A DNA stretch of 64,000 bases from Trichuris trichiura (Eukaryota; Nematoda; Enoplea; Trichinellida; Trichuridae). The notes under the pieces were generated by a model, which was not told the origin of the DNA, ran no database searches, and was given only the letters and a program-made list of their open reading frames with translations. The position numbers and the translations under genes are program-made. The stretch's first letter is position 1. Every line of letters starts with the position of its first letter. The stretch covers positions 496,001-560,000 of the forward strand of contig JBAJFE010000029.1 of NCBI GenBank assembly GCA_037903355.1, read 5' to 3'. Positions 25,201 through 39,300 of this stretch are shown in pieces.

Positions 25201-26547
25201 TAGATATAAACGTTACATGGAACGTTAAGAAAATTGTTTTGCAATATTGTACAGCTTTCTCCAGCAAGGGTAAAGCAGAAAAGTGAGTACAACTCACAAG
25301 ATTACACTTCGGATGTTTTAAGCCATTACGTATGTTTAAAAACATTAAATCGCTGGTCCCTGTGATCCATATTTCATTCTCGGTACTACACTTTTGGTTG
25401 TTGGTTTTACATGCTCCATTCATTTTTTAAATCTGTGTGCAACATATGGGCTCCTTTACAAGCTTCAACTGACGCGTTACATTTTGCTACTCCGTATTTT
25501 TTTCAGAACATCCATATGGGTGGAGACATTTTAACCTTAACGAAGACTTTACAAGAGACACGTCTTTCTTGGGCTCATGCGAAGAAACTATTTGAATTCC
25601 GTTCGTCTTCCCTGCATTTCGTAAGTATTAATAAATGTTCCCATATTAAACCGCCAATGGAATTGTTCATATGTTTTCTCCCTATTTGAAGCTGTTTCAT
25701 GTAGTCATTTCCATTGTTTTATTTTGTTACTGTGCAGTACTTCAATCACTTGTTAGTTCAAATTACTAAATTCTCTTGATTCGCTTTGTTAAACTTCTGA
25801 TGGTTCTTCAGTTAAAGATCTGCGAGCCTTAACGTTTTATGGGCGCCCAAAGTCAACGCGGAACGGTTACTGCAGGTTGCACACTTTATATGTTGACCGT
25901 TGTAAAACTTTACAGACGTGGCACTTGCATCTTTCGCATAGCGTATTTTTTGTACATGAAATTCTAGTAATGTTTTCTTCAACTTTCCATCCTTTTCAGC
26001 ATTCTATGGTTGTCGTACTTTACAGCATTTTTTGCTATAGCACTGTTTCTCAAATCATGACTGGTGAAATACTTTCAATGATGGCGACGGCGTACTCGTT
26101 TTCATTCAAATAAATGTCATTTAACCGTAATGGAACAGACACAATTCCATTTATGTCTGCTAAATTAATGTAAAAGTCATTCATTGTCCATTAAGGAATT
26201 GCTCTTGTCTACAGCGAAACTCCCGCTGGAAAATTGCGCTATTGCAGTAAGCGAGTCGATGATTTGTAACAGCTGGCTGATGACCATTCACTTAAACTTT
26301 GCAAGTTTTCTGAGTAAGCTTAGTTCACGCTTAATAGTTTCTAAATTGTGTGCAAAATTTGTGAGATGATCAGCTGTGCAGCCCAGTTGGACTTCGCGGC
26401 CTCTTTGGCGCATCAAATTTTATCTCCATTAGTTCTTTTGGTTGGTATAGTTTTTATAAAATTAAATAAAGTCTTTTGTAGTAGCCCCTCGTCAGAATAA
26501 TAGTTAGCACTGCCACGTTTCGAAATAGGCGAAAATTTCATTACATC
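22237..26547. other. Intergenic, no supported gene
   Basis: About 4.3 kb upstream of the kinase gene. It includes that gene's promoter region. Scattered short frames (22807-22995, 23616-23873, 24476-24799, 25148-25423 on the minus strand; 25411-25689 on the plus strand) lack domains, codon bias or splice partners and look like chance. Confidence 0.5.
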
Positions 26548-26690
26548 ATTTTAACACCGCTGAAGACGGGTCTCGTTTGAACCGAAAGCTCCGGAAAATT
26601 AAAATTTTTCAACGGGACAAGCTTTCTGCAAAAGAAACTCAATATGAAACTATACGGTCCCGTACCAAGAAGTTGCATCTACAAAAAGCT
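26548..26690 (+). repeat. Dispersed repeat, 3'-end fragment with hammerhead-like core
   Basis: The segment matches the right arm of the large fold-back at 58.26-58.42 kb. It has CCGCTGAAGACGGGTC at 26557-26572, then CCGAAAGCTCCGG at 26582-26594, CAACGGGAC at 26610-26618, a TATGAAAC box and ACGGTCCCGTAC at 26654-26665. The pair ACGGGAC and GTCCCGT can form a stem. No protein is encoded. It looks like the truncated end of a retroelement or of its non-autonomous derivative. Confidence 0.65.
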
Positions 26691-27384
26691 GGTTTGTTTA
26701 TACGTTTTGTTACAATGTGTAACATATTCAAAACACGTCAGTTATGTTAGGAGCGTTTATTCCTGCAAGAAAACTTAGAGCTTTTCTAGAGCTCTGAGAC
26801 TAAGGAATAAAGCAGGTTAACGCAGCTAACGTGTTTTGAATAGGAAAATTTGCGTTCCCGCTAAGAAACAGCCCGCATTTCATCGCAACGTGTGATGCTA
26901 AAATTGCTGTACAAAATATTTACGTTGATTTGCTCATCAAGTTCTTTGCTGACTTTGACTCATTTGTGCAACTGCAGAGTGTTTCTACTTCTTCGGATAC
27001 GCTACAGGTGAAGTCACTGCTTGGAGGTGAATAGGTGAAACTCAAAACGTTTTTAATTTTGTGAACCATAAAGTTTAATTTCTTTTGGGCCAGCACGGCG
27101 GAAACATTTGTGTCATTCCCGTACTTTTTCTGCTCTGTGGAGCCATACTGACCCAACGTGTTGGCTGCGTAATTTAGTTTAAGCAGAGCGACATTATTTC
27201 CTGAATCGTCTAATAGTTTTTCGTGCAAAGCTCTATCGGGAGCTTGTTATTCATTGTTTTGGCAATTCCATTTAACTGCTAAAACTATTCTTGAACGATA
27301 GTAACAGACACGTAAACAAATAATATTTATACCGGTAAAATGCTTTGTTTGTTGAAATTTTTGAAAATAAAAGTGTATTTTCGT

Positions 27385-27590
27385 TATCGCAGAAGTCCCA
27401 TTGGAAAAAATCTTTATTGAAAATATGCGTAGTTCTCAGTGCCTTGCTCCCTTTGATCAGCATAATGATGGATTCATTAAGGCCATGGAATCTGCGCATA
27501 TTTTCAATAAACACCTTTTCTAATGGGATTTTTGCTGTGCGAAAAATATAATGAAATTATACGGTCTTGCTCGAAAACACTATGCTTGAA
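27385..27590. repeat. Small fold-back element with repeat-family tail
   Basis: Two arms pair: CAGAAGTCCCATTGG ...TTTATTGAAAATATGCG (about 27390-27430) with the complement CGCATATTTTCAATAAA ...CTAATGGGATTTTTGCTG (about 27493-27539). The spacer is about 60 bases. The right flank (27540-27580) continues as ATGAAATTATACGGTCTTG, recognisably the ATGAAA...ACGGTC end of the dispersed repeat at 26.5 and 58.3 kb. The arrangement is a smaller version of the fold-back at 57.65-58.37 kb. Confidence 0.55.
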
Positions 27591-30500
27591 ACAGCAAATA
27601 ATATTTGTATTAAGAAAATGCGTTCCGGTTTCAGTTTGGGGAAAATCCAATCTGGTCTAAATTAGCATATGTCGCTTCTGAAGATCCCTTTACTATTGAT
27701 TTAGGAAACTGTGTTTACTTTGTGCAATAATACACGAGTTATTCTTTTCACATAAAAAATTTTAATGAACTAAGCAACGGAAATTAGCGTTGAAAATTAA
27801 GAATTAAGTTATTTGTATGATGAATATGAATCAAACTATTAGAGAGCATACATAATTTCCACGATTATTTCCGGTTACAAGCGTAGGCGGTCTTTTTCAA
27901 ATTAAGCAAAACTCTGAACATTTAATTATTCTGATATCAAGAGCACGTTTACACGTCAGTTCCATCATTTTTCTGCAAGTTAAGCAAGCGTAGCCGGCGT
28001 GACGAAACAATTTATTGTGCTGTCATCCGCTTGATGATAAACGCTGGAGGCGAAACAAGGTTACTTTGACAATTACGTGACCATTTCTCGCAGTTAAGAG
28101 CTTCACCCTGTCAATTTCACTCTCCCAGTAGGGCGAAGCGATAAAAACCCGACAGAATAAACAGTAATGTGAACTGATGCATAGCGGTTTGTTTTGATAG
28201 AAAGTCACAGTTATGACTATATTTATTGGCAGCGGTTGCCTTGATTTACTACAAGTCGCTTTATCTGAACAACTTCCAGCACGCTGACAAGAATCTTGTC
28301 TAAAACTCGGTCTATGGATATGTAAAAGTGTGACGCCGTGATGAAACATGCAGACCAGTATTTTAGCTTTGAAATGAGAGGGGCAGTGCAATCGCCTTGT
28401 GACAAATAATCTTAACTTAGGACAGCCGACAACATTCTTTAATGAGCCTAAAACAGACAAAAAACTTAATCTGGCGGTTTAATTGACTTTCAAATGTCTG
28501 TTTAAGAAAATGCGGTACCGGTAAAGGTCAAAAAACAGTTCACACAGCCTTGCTATGTTTAGAATAGTCTTTTGGTATACACGCGTGCGAATTATAATCA
28601 ACGAATCAGCATCTGTTGAAATGTTTTACAAATCATTTTATTTAAAATGGTGAAGTCTGTCAAGAATGGTAAAAGTATTTTATTGTCGCGTTTATCTTAA
28701 TCTGATAAATTTTTCTTTTATGACGGAAGTTGGTCGAACTCGCGCAAATACGATTGCGGGAAGGCAAAAGTTGAGAATATGCTTTGCCGGGTAATCTTTT
28801 GGAAGGTTTCCTAGTGTTGAATGGCCGGTCGATTCATCTAATTACCAAGAATGAAACAATTTTGCAATTAAGACAGCTAAACTGAAATAACTTTTTCCCT
28901 TTCGGGCAGAAACAGACTTTTCCTTTGTGCACGATAATGACTAATGAACTTCTCTTCACATGTGGTACATTGAAAGAGCAGGAAAACACATTTCTGATGA
29001 CGCACGTGAATAATTCTTTGGAAAGGGTAATTAGAGTAATAAGAAAGTTTTTCCTGCAGCAATGATCCATTATGAGAAAAAAACACGTTAGCATAGTTTT
29101 TCTTACGGAAACCAAAGCGTCTTGTCATTTGCCATTGTGTAATCTAGTTGGTAGATAAGCAGACACTGAAAGCGGCAAAAAGCCTCAAGAATCAGTGTTA
29201 CTTTTTCCAAATAACCTTTTTATATTCCGGTTTCAGGTCACTTTAGAAAGTAAGTTTAATGAACCATTAAGGAAGAAATTAGGTGGGCTAATGTGATGAA
29301 CTTCCTGTAAAAAATGTAGTTAAATTGCTGTACAAAGTCGAAGACGCATTTACACTGGACCATTAAGAAAACATGCGCCAGATTTAGTACCTCTATGACT
29401 TTATCATGTAAGAAAAGACTTCCCTTCCTCAGTTATTGCATCAGAACCATCTACAACGTAACTATAACTTCCCTTTGTTTGTGATGTTCTTTCAAGTGAT
29501 AAGCAGTTTCAACCTTTTTTTTTAACAATGGAAAACGGTTGAATTATTATTTGCAGCCAAAGTAGATGATTATGCGAGCTTGACAAACATTACTAAGCTA
29601 GACAGGTGACCAAGACTCATTGCCTCGCTTACAAATACAGGATAATCAGTTAACCGTTCAAATGTGCTTATAAAAATGTCCATGCTTTCAAAGCGAAAGG
29701 CAGTTGTGTTTTCTCACAAGTCAAGCACTTGCTCTGCGTAAACATCTTTTGTTACATAATACGGACAGCGTCATCAGAAACCGATAGTGAAATGAAGTAA
29801 TGACTGAAGTAAAAATAAAAGTTCACTATTATATACGTTAACTGATCAGCATATTCGGTTAAGGTAAACGTTTAAAATCTTAACGTAAATAGGAAGGATC
29901 ACACCAGTTCTACCTTTGCAATGGATTGGTCAGACTCAGTTTTTCTGAACTACTTACGAAATGCAATCCAGTGCTTATACCACTATGGTAAATGTCAGCA
30001 CGTTCCCAAAGCTTTTTTCTCTTCAGCGTGTTGCATGCTTCCGGAGTTTCAGCATGTATTGCCTGAAAAGAGAGTACTGTCTTTTAATATCAACATAGAA
30101 CGGTTTATGCTGAATAGATTGTTGGCTGCAGTTGTACAAAAACCTTTCTAGTAGCAAAAGAGGAAACACGGAAAAGAATACGGATGAAAAAGCTAACAGG
30201 ACACTGATCGTTTATCCAACAATGCTCTGTCCTCAAGTAAGCAAATATTTTTGCAGGCATTGCTCAGAAATCCTGATGTCCAACTCTATTTTAGTAGATC
30301 GGATAGCAAATAGATTTTATGATCGACCAGTAAAAAAAGACTTGCACTCGTAGCCATTCGATAGCAACAAGCGCATGCCATATCTAATGGCTGAAAAACA
30401 TTGTGGCACGTACTTGCTTTGGCTAAAGTGACTTAACCCATTTCCTGTCGTTTTTCCTTCCTACACTCTTTAACTTTAAGGATCTTAGTTAAACTGAAGA

Positions 30501-32624
30501 TAAAGAAGTGTACATAGTTCCGTTGGAAAGCAAACGGCGTTTCCGGAAAACCAATTTGCACTAGACGTCTGTTATTCAATTTTTGCCAACTAAAAAAGAG
30601 CTATTCTTCTTCCAGTGACTTAAAATGAAGCAACGGTGACAAAATTGTGGAGCGGAGTTAAGATAAGATGGAGAGTGAATGTTGTCTAGTTACCTGGCAC
30701 GTTATATGATTTCACAGGCGATTCATTGGCGCTTGGTTTATTCGCTGTTATCGAAAGCTGTATGACTGCATAAAAATTAGCGCATTTCAACCTGTCCTCT
30801 GAAGAACATGGATTATCGTTGTAAGTACAAATATTCATATGAGCTGTTTCACAGCAGAATGCAAGCACTCATTGTCAGTGCTACGGCCAGTATGTAATTT
30901 AAGGCGCATTTTCCATAGTCTAGCTAGGCAGCGATGCATGGTGAAGTTAACAGCTCGCTGTAACCACACAATAGCATTCTGTCGCTGCTTTCTGTGTTCT
31001 TGAGCCACTATTAGCGTCTTGCACAAATTGTGTGTTTCTCAGGAAATGGAACAACAATAACACATTAAGTTTAACAGTAACAAACATTGATGTATTAATG
31101 TTTTAAGAAGAAGGCTGGGTTATCCAATGTAACCAATAAAATTAAGAACTTAAAAACAATCCTGCATGCATACTGCTCAGCAAGTTCAATTCGTACGGAG
31201 AATTACAATGTTCACCGAAGCGTTTAAGTGTTTCCGCTCATTTCTTCAAAGGCTTGTTCTTTATTCATAATGCTAAAGTCTAATCGATATGGAATGAAAC
31301 GTTTTGCACTTCTTGTTCTGTCATGTAATGCTCAATAGAATAGGCTGTACAACTGCTGTCGATTCAGAATAAACGTATCCATTAAAAATTCACGTTTTCA
31401 TACTTTTACTTTCACGGAACCTTAGTCGCCTCCCAAATTTAATTGTCCTAAGCCGTAGGAAGCTCGAAAATTCTCCATGATTGTCAGAATTCACCATCGC
31501 CTGCCATTCGAACTGCACATAAATTTATTTCGTTTAGCACCATACGATACAATGAAAGCAGTGGCTCATAAATAAAGAAAGTAGCGGAACGATGAGATCT
31601 TTTATGCGCTTATGAAACTTTAAGTATTTGACAATGATGCATGCGTGAAAATTCATAGCTTTTAGGCACAATAACCTTTCGGAGCTACTAACTTGCATCA
31701 AGAGGAACTGCATGCGAGATCATGAACACAAAAGTGGATGTCAGTAAACAAACGAGACCTTTCGTTGTTTCCAGGAAAAGAACGATTGATTTACTTACGC
31801 CTATTGCATTACCTGGTCAAGATGCATCAAAGTTATCGGTAACTTTTAAGACGCGCTTGTATTTAATTGCTGCACTGGTTCATCTTTTAGTGTTTGTTTC
31901 ATTTTTTACCAGTGAGAACATGTTGACAGCATGAAAGTGTTGCATGTCTACTGTATGAAGACTACTAATAAGCATGTAGATGCATCATTGAATCACCACC
32001 AAAAGTTGACAGCTGCAGAAGGAATCATACTTTACCAGTTAAACACACTGCAGCTCCTTTTCTATATTTACAAAAAAATTTCATGGAAGCTTCCGTTTAT
32101 GCAGAATATGGAACAAAATTTAAATCCAAAAGTTTGAAAACGAGATTTCAAAATGTTTTCATTCGCTGTTTAACGCATGCAACAGTGACCTGTTTGGCAT
32201 GCCTGAAGAAGTCATGCAACCTTGGATTAAATAGGCACTTTCTTTTTTCCGAAGCATCATGAGATTTCATGGCGTAATGAGAAGTCCTGTTTTCAATTTC
32301 ATTTGAGTGAACGGCTGAGAAAGCTGAATGCAGTAGTAACAAGTTCTTTTTGGTGGGCTTAAACTTGGCAAACACTTTGCAAGCTAAATGAGGCGCTGTT
32401 CTGCTTAACCCTTGAACAATCATTTTTAATAAGTCTTTTATTGTTTAATTCTCATTAAAAATATACTTAAGCCAGTGAAGCGAGTCTGCGCATGCCGAAG
32501 TCTCAGATGTTAGTTTCCGTCAGTTTTGGCTACATGAGTAACTTCCGTGTAGTTCGTCAGAACGTACAAAGCAAAATGCTTTTATGGGGCAGTATTTTGC
32601 TGTTCGGATAACTATACTATTTCG

Positions 32625-32725
32625 ACTATTAAAATTGTTGGCATTTTTCAACGAGACAAGTTCCGTACGAACAATCCAAACATGAAATTTATGGTCCCAT
32701 GCCAAAAAGTTATATTTTCAAAACT
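32625..32725 (+). repeat. Dispersed repeat fragment (same family as 26548-26690)
   Basis: TTTTTCAACGAGACAAG at 32644-32660, then CATGAAATTTATGGTCCC at 32681-32698 and a following AAAAAGTTATATTTTCAA block, align in order with the 3' part of the 26.5 kb copy and with the right arm of the 57.65-58.37 kb fold-back. The hammerhead-like upstream box is absent here, so this is a shorter 3' fragment. Confidence 0.55.
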
Positions 32726-33379
32726 ACTACGCTTTTAAAAATGTTTCGTCCAGAATTAGAGTGTTAATTCCCGCGAAGTTAAGCGTTTCATTTTTCTAAT
32801 CTGTCTGTTCAACAATTTTGACTAGGTGTATTTCTGGCGATGTTAAGAAACGTATTTCCCCCATGCGTTGAAGTTTCGATAAGCCGTCATTTTGGCGACT
32901 TTGTCCGCCATAAGAAAATGAATGACCATCCCTGTAATCGGTAAGTCAACAGTTCAGTCGCAAAGTTGGCAGGGACAATGACGAAATTGCTAACGTTAGG
33001 AGTTGACTAAAGTATGGCACCCGGTGGGTGGCTGTAAGTCTGGTTTCGCGAATAAATTATCACCAATTTAAAGAATTAAGGGCATCTGTTTGAATAGTGT
33101 ACAGCATAAAAACATAGTGCACCTTAGCAATGCAACCACTAGCGACTGCAAGTTGCAATGGGAATTGCTGTTCAGAATATGTGAGCGTTTCTTGCTCAGA
33201 TGATATGGGAATTTCTAAAACGAGTAGAATAAATATAAAACGTGATCACTCTCTTAGCTATTTAACTTTTATGAATTGCCGCCACTTTTACTGTAGAACC
33301 AGTGTTTAAGCTATTAAAGACCACTTAGTGTTTCATTCTGTCTAACCTATTTTAAATTTAGAAAAATAGGAAACGTTCA

Positions 33380-36300
33380 ATGGACGTTAGAGACGGAGTA
33401 AAAAATGAAGAAGGCACAGCGAAACAGGTGCACTTTTCAGCAGCGGTTAATAAACAAGACACGCATGAGAAAGAACGAAGTCCAGAGCAACCGCCATCAG
33501 AAGCAATGTCTAACTATGCGATGTACTGGGTATACCTATAAAGGACGAAAATGGCTAAAATGTCGTTGCTTTAGAAACATGAAAACTGTGGAAACACTCC
33601 CGCATATAGACCATTATCGCAATATGATGTCTGTTGTTAACGTGTTCTCTTCCAGACCAACGTTAGATGAACTTCGCGAAGGAACTCATTCGCCTCCATT
33701 TCGAGTAGAACAAAAGGCCGAGTAGCTAACCTCTATTCTTTTTAATTTAGGGAGAAAAAGGTCTTTCGCGGAAGCGATCAACTCTTGAAATTATCACTGG
33801 ATCAATTAGCTCCAAACCAGCGCAGAAACTGGGATGGATTCAAGGCGTCCTCGTAAGTACAACTGAGCTTGTTTCGAAATGCCAAATAAGTTATGCCAGT
33901 TTCCATGAACGAAAGTTTTTGTACTAATGAAAAGAAATCTTATCAGCCTTCGTGGGAGAGTTGATTAAAATGAAACCCATCGTCATAATGCCTTTGCATC
34001 TGCTGAATTGTTGTATTTCAAAATAAATTATGATTATTAAATTTACAGCTCCACAATATGCATGAAGGATGATCAGAGTTAGTTTTATCGTGTTTCAAGC
34101 TGTTCGTAAGGAATTTATTGTGCCAAATTCCGTGCGACCAGCTTGAGGCGCGATGAAGCTCTACAGTCCTGTACGAAGTTGTTTCCAAAGTACAGAGTTA
34201 GTGCTAAAGTTACGTTTCACTACGTGTAGACGACCTTTGTAAGCGGAGGCGTTACGTTGACATCACGCCTTGCCGGAATTTTTGTTTTATTGATCATCAG
34301 TCAAAACGTGGTCATTCATTTTTTTCGTCCCATTCAGCGTCTTTACCGCGCTTTGATCTAGTTGAAAACTTGTCTGGGAATAGGTTCAGGACTTTATTTT
34401 TACGTAGTATGAAAATTACAACCCAAAATTAAATGCATTCAAATTCTAGGCATTCCAACGTTAACGTTCAAAGCGTAACGTTGAAGCAGCTTTGAATTAA
34501 AACAGTGAACAAACAAGAAAGCTTATCAGAAGGGGTTTGCCGCTTTGCACAGCGAGCCGTAGGCCTACAAAAATCGGCAGTAAAGATGAAGTTGGGAAAT
34601 TTATTCTCAGGAATTGTGAACACGTTAACATGTGTATGCTAGTGGGCTGCGACTACTTATTGAATATTAATGCTTATTCAGCATAAAACAGAGTAAATTC
34701 TTAAAGTTCTTGCGAAGCAGAATGTGATTGAATCAAACGCCTGTGTGCCTAGAAACTCACAGAAAACAGTTTCACGCTAACTCTTTTAGATTTTACGCAT
34801 CCTTAATTTGGCCTCACTTTTGAATGAGCTCACCGAGGATCTGACGAGTGGTCCAATCGTTAGCTGAATTGAAGTTTCTAAGCTTAACGTAAACGAATTG
34901 TTCTTCAATCTGAAGGATAAGTTTTATTTTTACGGCAGCACGCGTCTATAACCAGTTTTGTGCTCCAGAGCTTTCAGGTCCACACTTGACCCGTCCTAAG
35001 CAGTACGCTTGTATGAAAACAATGTCCTCTGCCCGGCAAGCTAGGAGAAATGTTAGGCATTGGATTGCGCATTCTTCTATTCAAAATAATTAATGTGTGA
35101 ACATGCATACCTAAGCACAGTACGTTAGGCATAATAAGGGCTATATTATGCAAATAAACTGCTAACGGGTTCGACAAGCATAGGAAAAAGTAACTGAGCA
35201 TTGAATTTATTCTTACTTACCAGAAAATTGCAACCTAACAAAAAGTTCTGATTTATCGTTTCAAGGAAGCTCGTATCATTCACTCATCAAGTTTTAATTA
35301 TAGGGTGTAAAACATGGAAAATTATGAACCCGTAGAAAACATGTGACAATCAATATGAGCTAAACTTTTTAATTACTCAGTCAGGTAGAATAAATCTCAT
35401 GTGATTGTTGCTTATGAAACGTTTCCACGTGTAAAACCTTTTTTGGAAAAAGTTGTGGCACGTTTCCTGAAGTGAGCAAGGAACAGGAGAGACTTCAGCA
35501 GTTAACTTCAACTAACGTATAATTGACCCTTTATTATCAGCAACGAATTTCTCACTTTCTATCTACTACCTTTGCTCCCCACTGTAGCAAAAATGGCACA
35601 GACCATATAGGGTGGCACTATACACACATGACTTAAAATGAAATCGAAATAATTCAGCTCTTTTGAACAAGTCTAAATTTACCTACTTACTTCGTTTTGC
35701 CGCTTGCGCTCTTAACCCAATGAATATTTATTTTAGTGCTGCTTTAGATCAGATGCATATTGTGCATATTTGGAGTGATATTGTACCTTCGCTTGGCATG
35801 GATAACAGCTCATGCCGGAGTTGGTAAACTAATTATATTTAAAATCATGCCTGGATTATCGTTAAACTATTCCTTCCGACAGCTCTCAGCTTGTTGATCG
35901 TTTTCATTGCATCAAGCGTGACCATGTTAACGAGCTTATCCCTTTGTGCCATTGCGACAAACGGTGAAGTAAAAGGAGGTAAGCAAAAACAAAAATTCAG
36001 TTCTTCAACAACATGCTCATTAATAAGGTGGAGCCTACTTCTTGCTCTCAAGATCACTTGGTCCGGAATTTGGCGGTAGCATAGGCTTGCTGTTTTCTTT
36101 CGCCAACGCTGTGGCTGTTGCTTTGTACGTAGTTGGCTTTGGAGAAAGTGTAGTGGAAGTAATGAAGGTATGCTCTGACCGTTGTCTGCACAAGCCTCAT
36201 GAACTTAGTTCAGAAAAACAGCGCGCAAATCCTGGACGGCTATACAAACGACATTCGAATAATTTCATTGATTACTGCCGTCATCTTACTTGCAATAGTT

Positions 36301-39300
36301 ATTGTAGGCGTCGTCTTTGAAACGAAGGTATTCTTCAACTGTTGCCAAAACTTCACTGCCGCTGCTTTTTCAGGCGCAGTTGATATTGCTGGCAATACTG
36401 TCAGCTTCCATCTTGAATTTCTTCATAGGAACATTCGTACCCAAAAGCGATGAGCTGAAAGCAAAAGGATTACAAGGCTACTCATGTATGATACATAGCC
36501 TGTCTTAACCGTTGGCCAAAAGCTTCAGTGATGAATGTCCATTTTTAGGGCAGACGTTCACAAAAAACTTAATGCCGACATTTCATGAAGAAACTTTTTT
36601 CAGCTTATTCGCCGTTTACTTTCCTGCTGCTACAGGCATCATGGCTGGAGCGAACATATCTGGCGATTTAAAAGTTAGTTTCGCTGTTCTTTTATATGTC
36701 AGCTTAATTTCCATTAAAGGATCCGCATACGGCCATTCCAAAGGGAACAATTTTAGCAATACTGATTACGTCGGGCATTTACTGCCTGTGCATACTTGCC
36801 ACTGGCTTTACTTGTCTCAAAGAAGCATCTGGAAGTTTGCAAGACTTGCATTATGGCACCATCAGTGCCTGTGAAGTATATCATAATTGCACTTACGGTT
36901 CCATGAATTATTTTCAAGTAATCGTTACAAATACAATCATCAATAAGATTTACAAGCACCGTTCAGGTTATGGAAATGCAAAGTCTTTTCCCGCCATTAG
37001 TGACCGCAGGAATATTTGCAGCTAGCTTAAGTTCGGCACTTTCGTCAATGGTGTCAGCGCCAAAAATATTTCAGGTACTCATTTGAATTGTTCAATAGTT
37101 TGATTAACGTACAAAGTTCAGGCACTTTGCAAAGACAATCTTTTCCCGTATATTGGATACTTCGGCAAAGGCTATGGCAGGAACAATGAACCACGACCTG
37201 CTTATGTTCTAACATTCCTTATAGCCTGCGGAGTAATCGCTATTGGTATAGCTTTAACCTCCCTCCCTAAGTTTCTGATGAAAAATTGTTTAGGGGATTT
37301 AAACCTTATCGCACCTATAATTTCAAACTTCTTCTTAGCCTCCTATGCGCTCATTAACTATGCATGCTTCGATGCGTCATATTCACAATCTCCTGGTGAG
37401 TCTAACCACTTTTAGGACAGCGTTCTTAAATATTTTTAGGATTTCGACCTGCATTCAAATATTATAACAAATGGCTATCGCTATGCGGCGCCGCTCTATG
37501 TGTATGCGTAATGATAGTGAGCAACTGGTGGGCATCCCTAGTCACATTGGCAATAATACTTATTCTATACGTTGTTCTACTTCGCAGGAAACCAGGTAAC
37601 TATCAATACATGTTGTCAACAAAATAATGACACCTTGTAGATATAGAAGGGCGTGTAATATCTTAAGAATGCAATTATTCATATTAAAATCCACAATGTA
37701 GAAATTTTTAAAACCTGTTTAGCTTTACGTAATCTGGGACTGGAAAAGGTGATTATTGATCAAGAGAATTTAGAACAATCGATGTTCCTAAAGTTTATTT
37801 GATATTACTCTTACAATCATGCAAAGCTTTCAGACGTCAACTGGGGTTCAAGTGGCCAAGCTCATGCCTACCGCACTGCATTAAACGCAATGCTACGCTT
37901 AAGCCATACTGAAGAGCACGTAAAAAATTATAGGTAATTTAGCGAGATTTATTAGCCGAAAAAAGTGAATGGTATTAACTTTGGAGGCCGCAAATGCTCG
38001 TCATGACTGGTGAGCCAATGCTGCGCCCACATTTGATAGACTTCGCAAGTAGCATAACGAAAGATACAAGCCTGCTTATATGTGCGGAAATCTTGGTGCA
38101 ACAATTTCCGGAAAGGTTGATCAAAACCCTTCCGGATATTCAGTCGCGTTATTCTTTGTGGTTGCAAAGGCAGAAGTATCGATCTTTCTTCCATTTAGTC
38201 AGCACGAAATCAATGGATGATGGGGCACGACAACTTTTACAAGTATACACTTCTTTTGAGAAATTCTGACCGCCAAACGTTTGCCTACCTGCTTAGACGT
38301 GCGGTCTGGGAAAGTTGAAACCGAATATAATGCTCATCGGCTTCAAGCATTCGTGGCAGTTTAAACCGGCTGAGGAAATTCGCCAATACATCAACATAAT
38401 CGAGTGCGCATGTTTCTCATAGTTAACACAGTTCGACAAAAATGTGCGTTATTTTTACAGTCACGCCTTCGCTGCAAACTTTGGGGTTTGCGTATTACGA
38501 ACGAACAAGGCAATCAGTCCGATGGGAAAAAAGGCTCCTTTGGATACTGTGACAGAAGAAAAGCAAGAGGAGGAGCAGCACTTGATAAAAAATGTGGTCG
38601 ATAAAATAGAAGCAGGTATTGTATAACAAGAAAATTCTTAAGTAGATTTCTCTCTCACAAGCTTTATCTGTCAGATAATGTAGAGGATAACATTCAAGAA
38701 AAATCTGAATATGATACCAATGGACGAGACGAACAAACTTTCCAAGCAATACGTCGTATTTCAGTCATTGAACGTGGTGCCTTTTTCTCACGCATAAAAA
38801 AGGCAACAATTGATGTCTATTGGCTTTTTGACGATGGGGGTTAGTAACCCTAATGCTGATCACTAGCTAGCTCAATATTCAGAAGGTGCTGCTTTTAGGT
38901 TTAACGTTATTGCTACCCCATCTTCTAACGTTACCAAAGTCTTACCTGCAAGGAGCTAGGATTCGGGTATTCACCATCGCCAAAAGCAGTGAACAGATAG
39001 GACAACAAGAAACTAGGTGCGGCGAACAGTAGCTCATTTTTCTCAATACGCATTCATCGTTTTTCAGCATGGCTGCACTATTAAGCAAGTTCCGGGTAAG
39101 CTTCTCTGAAGTGAATGTCATTCCAAAAATTATCAATCCAAGCAAAGAGAGGTAATTTTGTATAAAAAGTGGTGGCTTCCTTTAAAAAAGGGTCGCTTTT
39201 TAAGCATTGATGAATTCGAGCAGTTTGTAAAGCCATTTGTGGGAAATCTGGTAACTGAAACAGAATTGGCTACGGAAAAGATTCGGGTAAAAGTTGTAGT

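Larger units (their letters stand above)
26691..33379. other. Intergenic gene-poor stretch with repeat fragments
   Basis: About 6.7 kb. Apart from the fold-back near 27.4 kb and the repeat fragment near 32.65 kb (listed separately) I see no supported gene. The longest frame, 28023-28460 minus (145 codons), has an erratic Cys/His/Phe-rich composition and no domain. The last few hundred bases must contain the SLC12 promoter. Confidence 0.5.

Noticed and set aside
28023..28460. 145-codon open frame on the minus strand in the gene-poor region
   Set aside because: Translation is Cys/His/Phe-rich without domain, no splice sites extend it coherently, and overlapping frames of similar length exist. 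Likely chance in AT-rich DNA.
33853..35747. Extra SLC12 exons within the 1.9 kb intron
   Set aside because: GWIQGVL joins directly to [16 protein letters not shown] with matching phase, as in the family, so no exon is missing.
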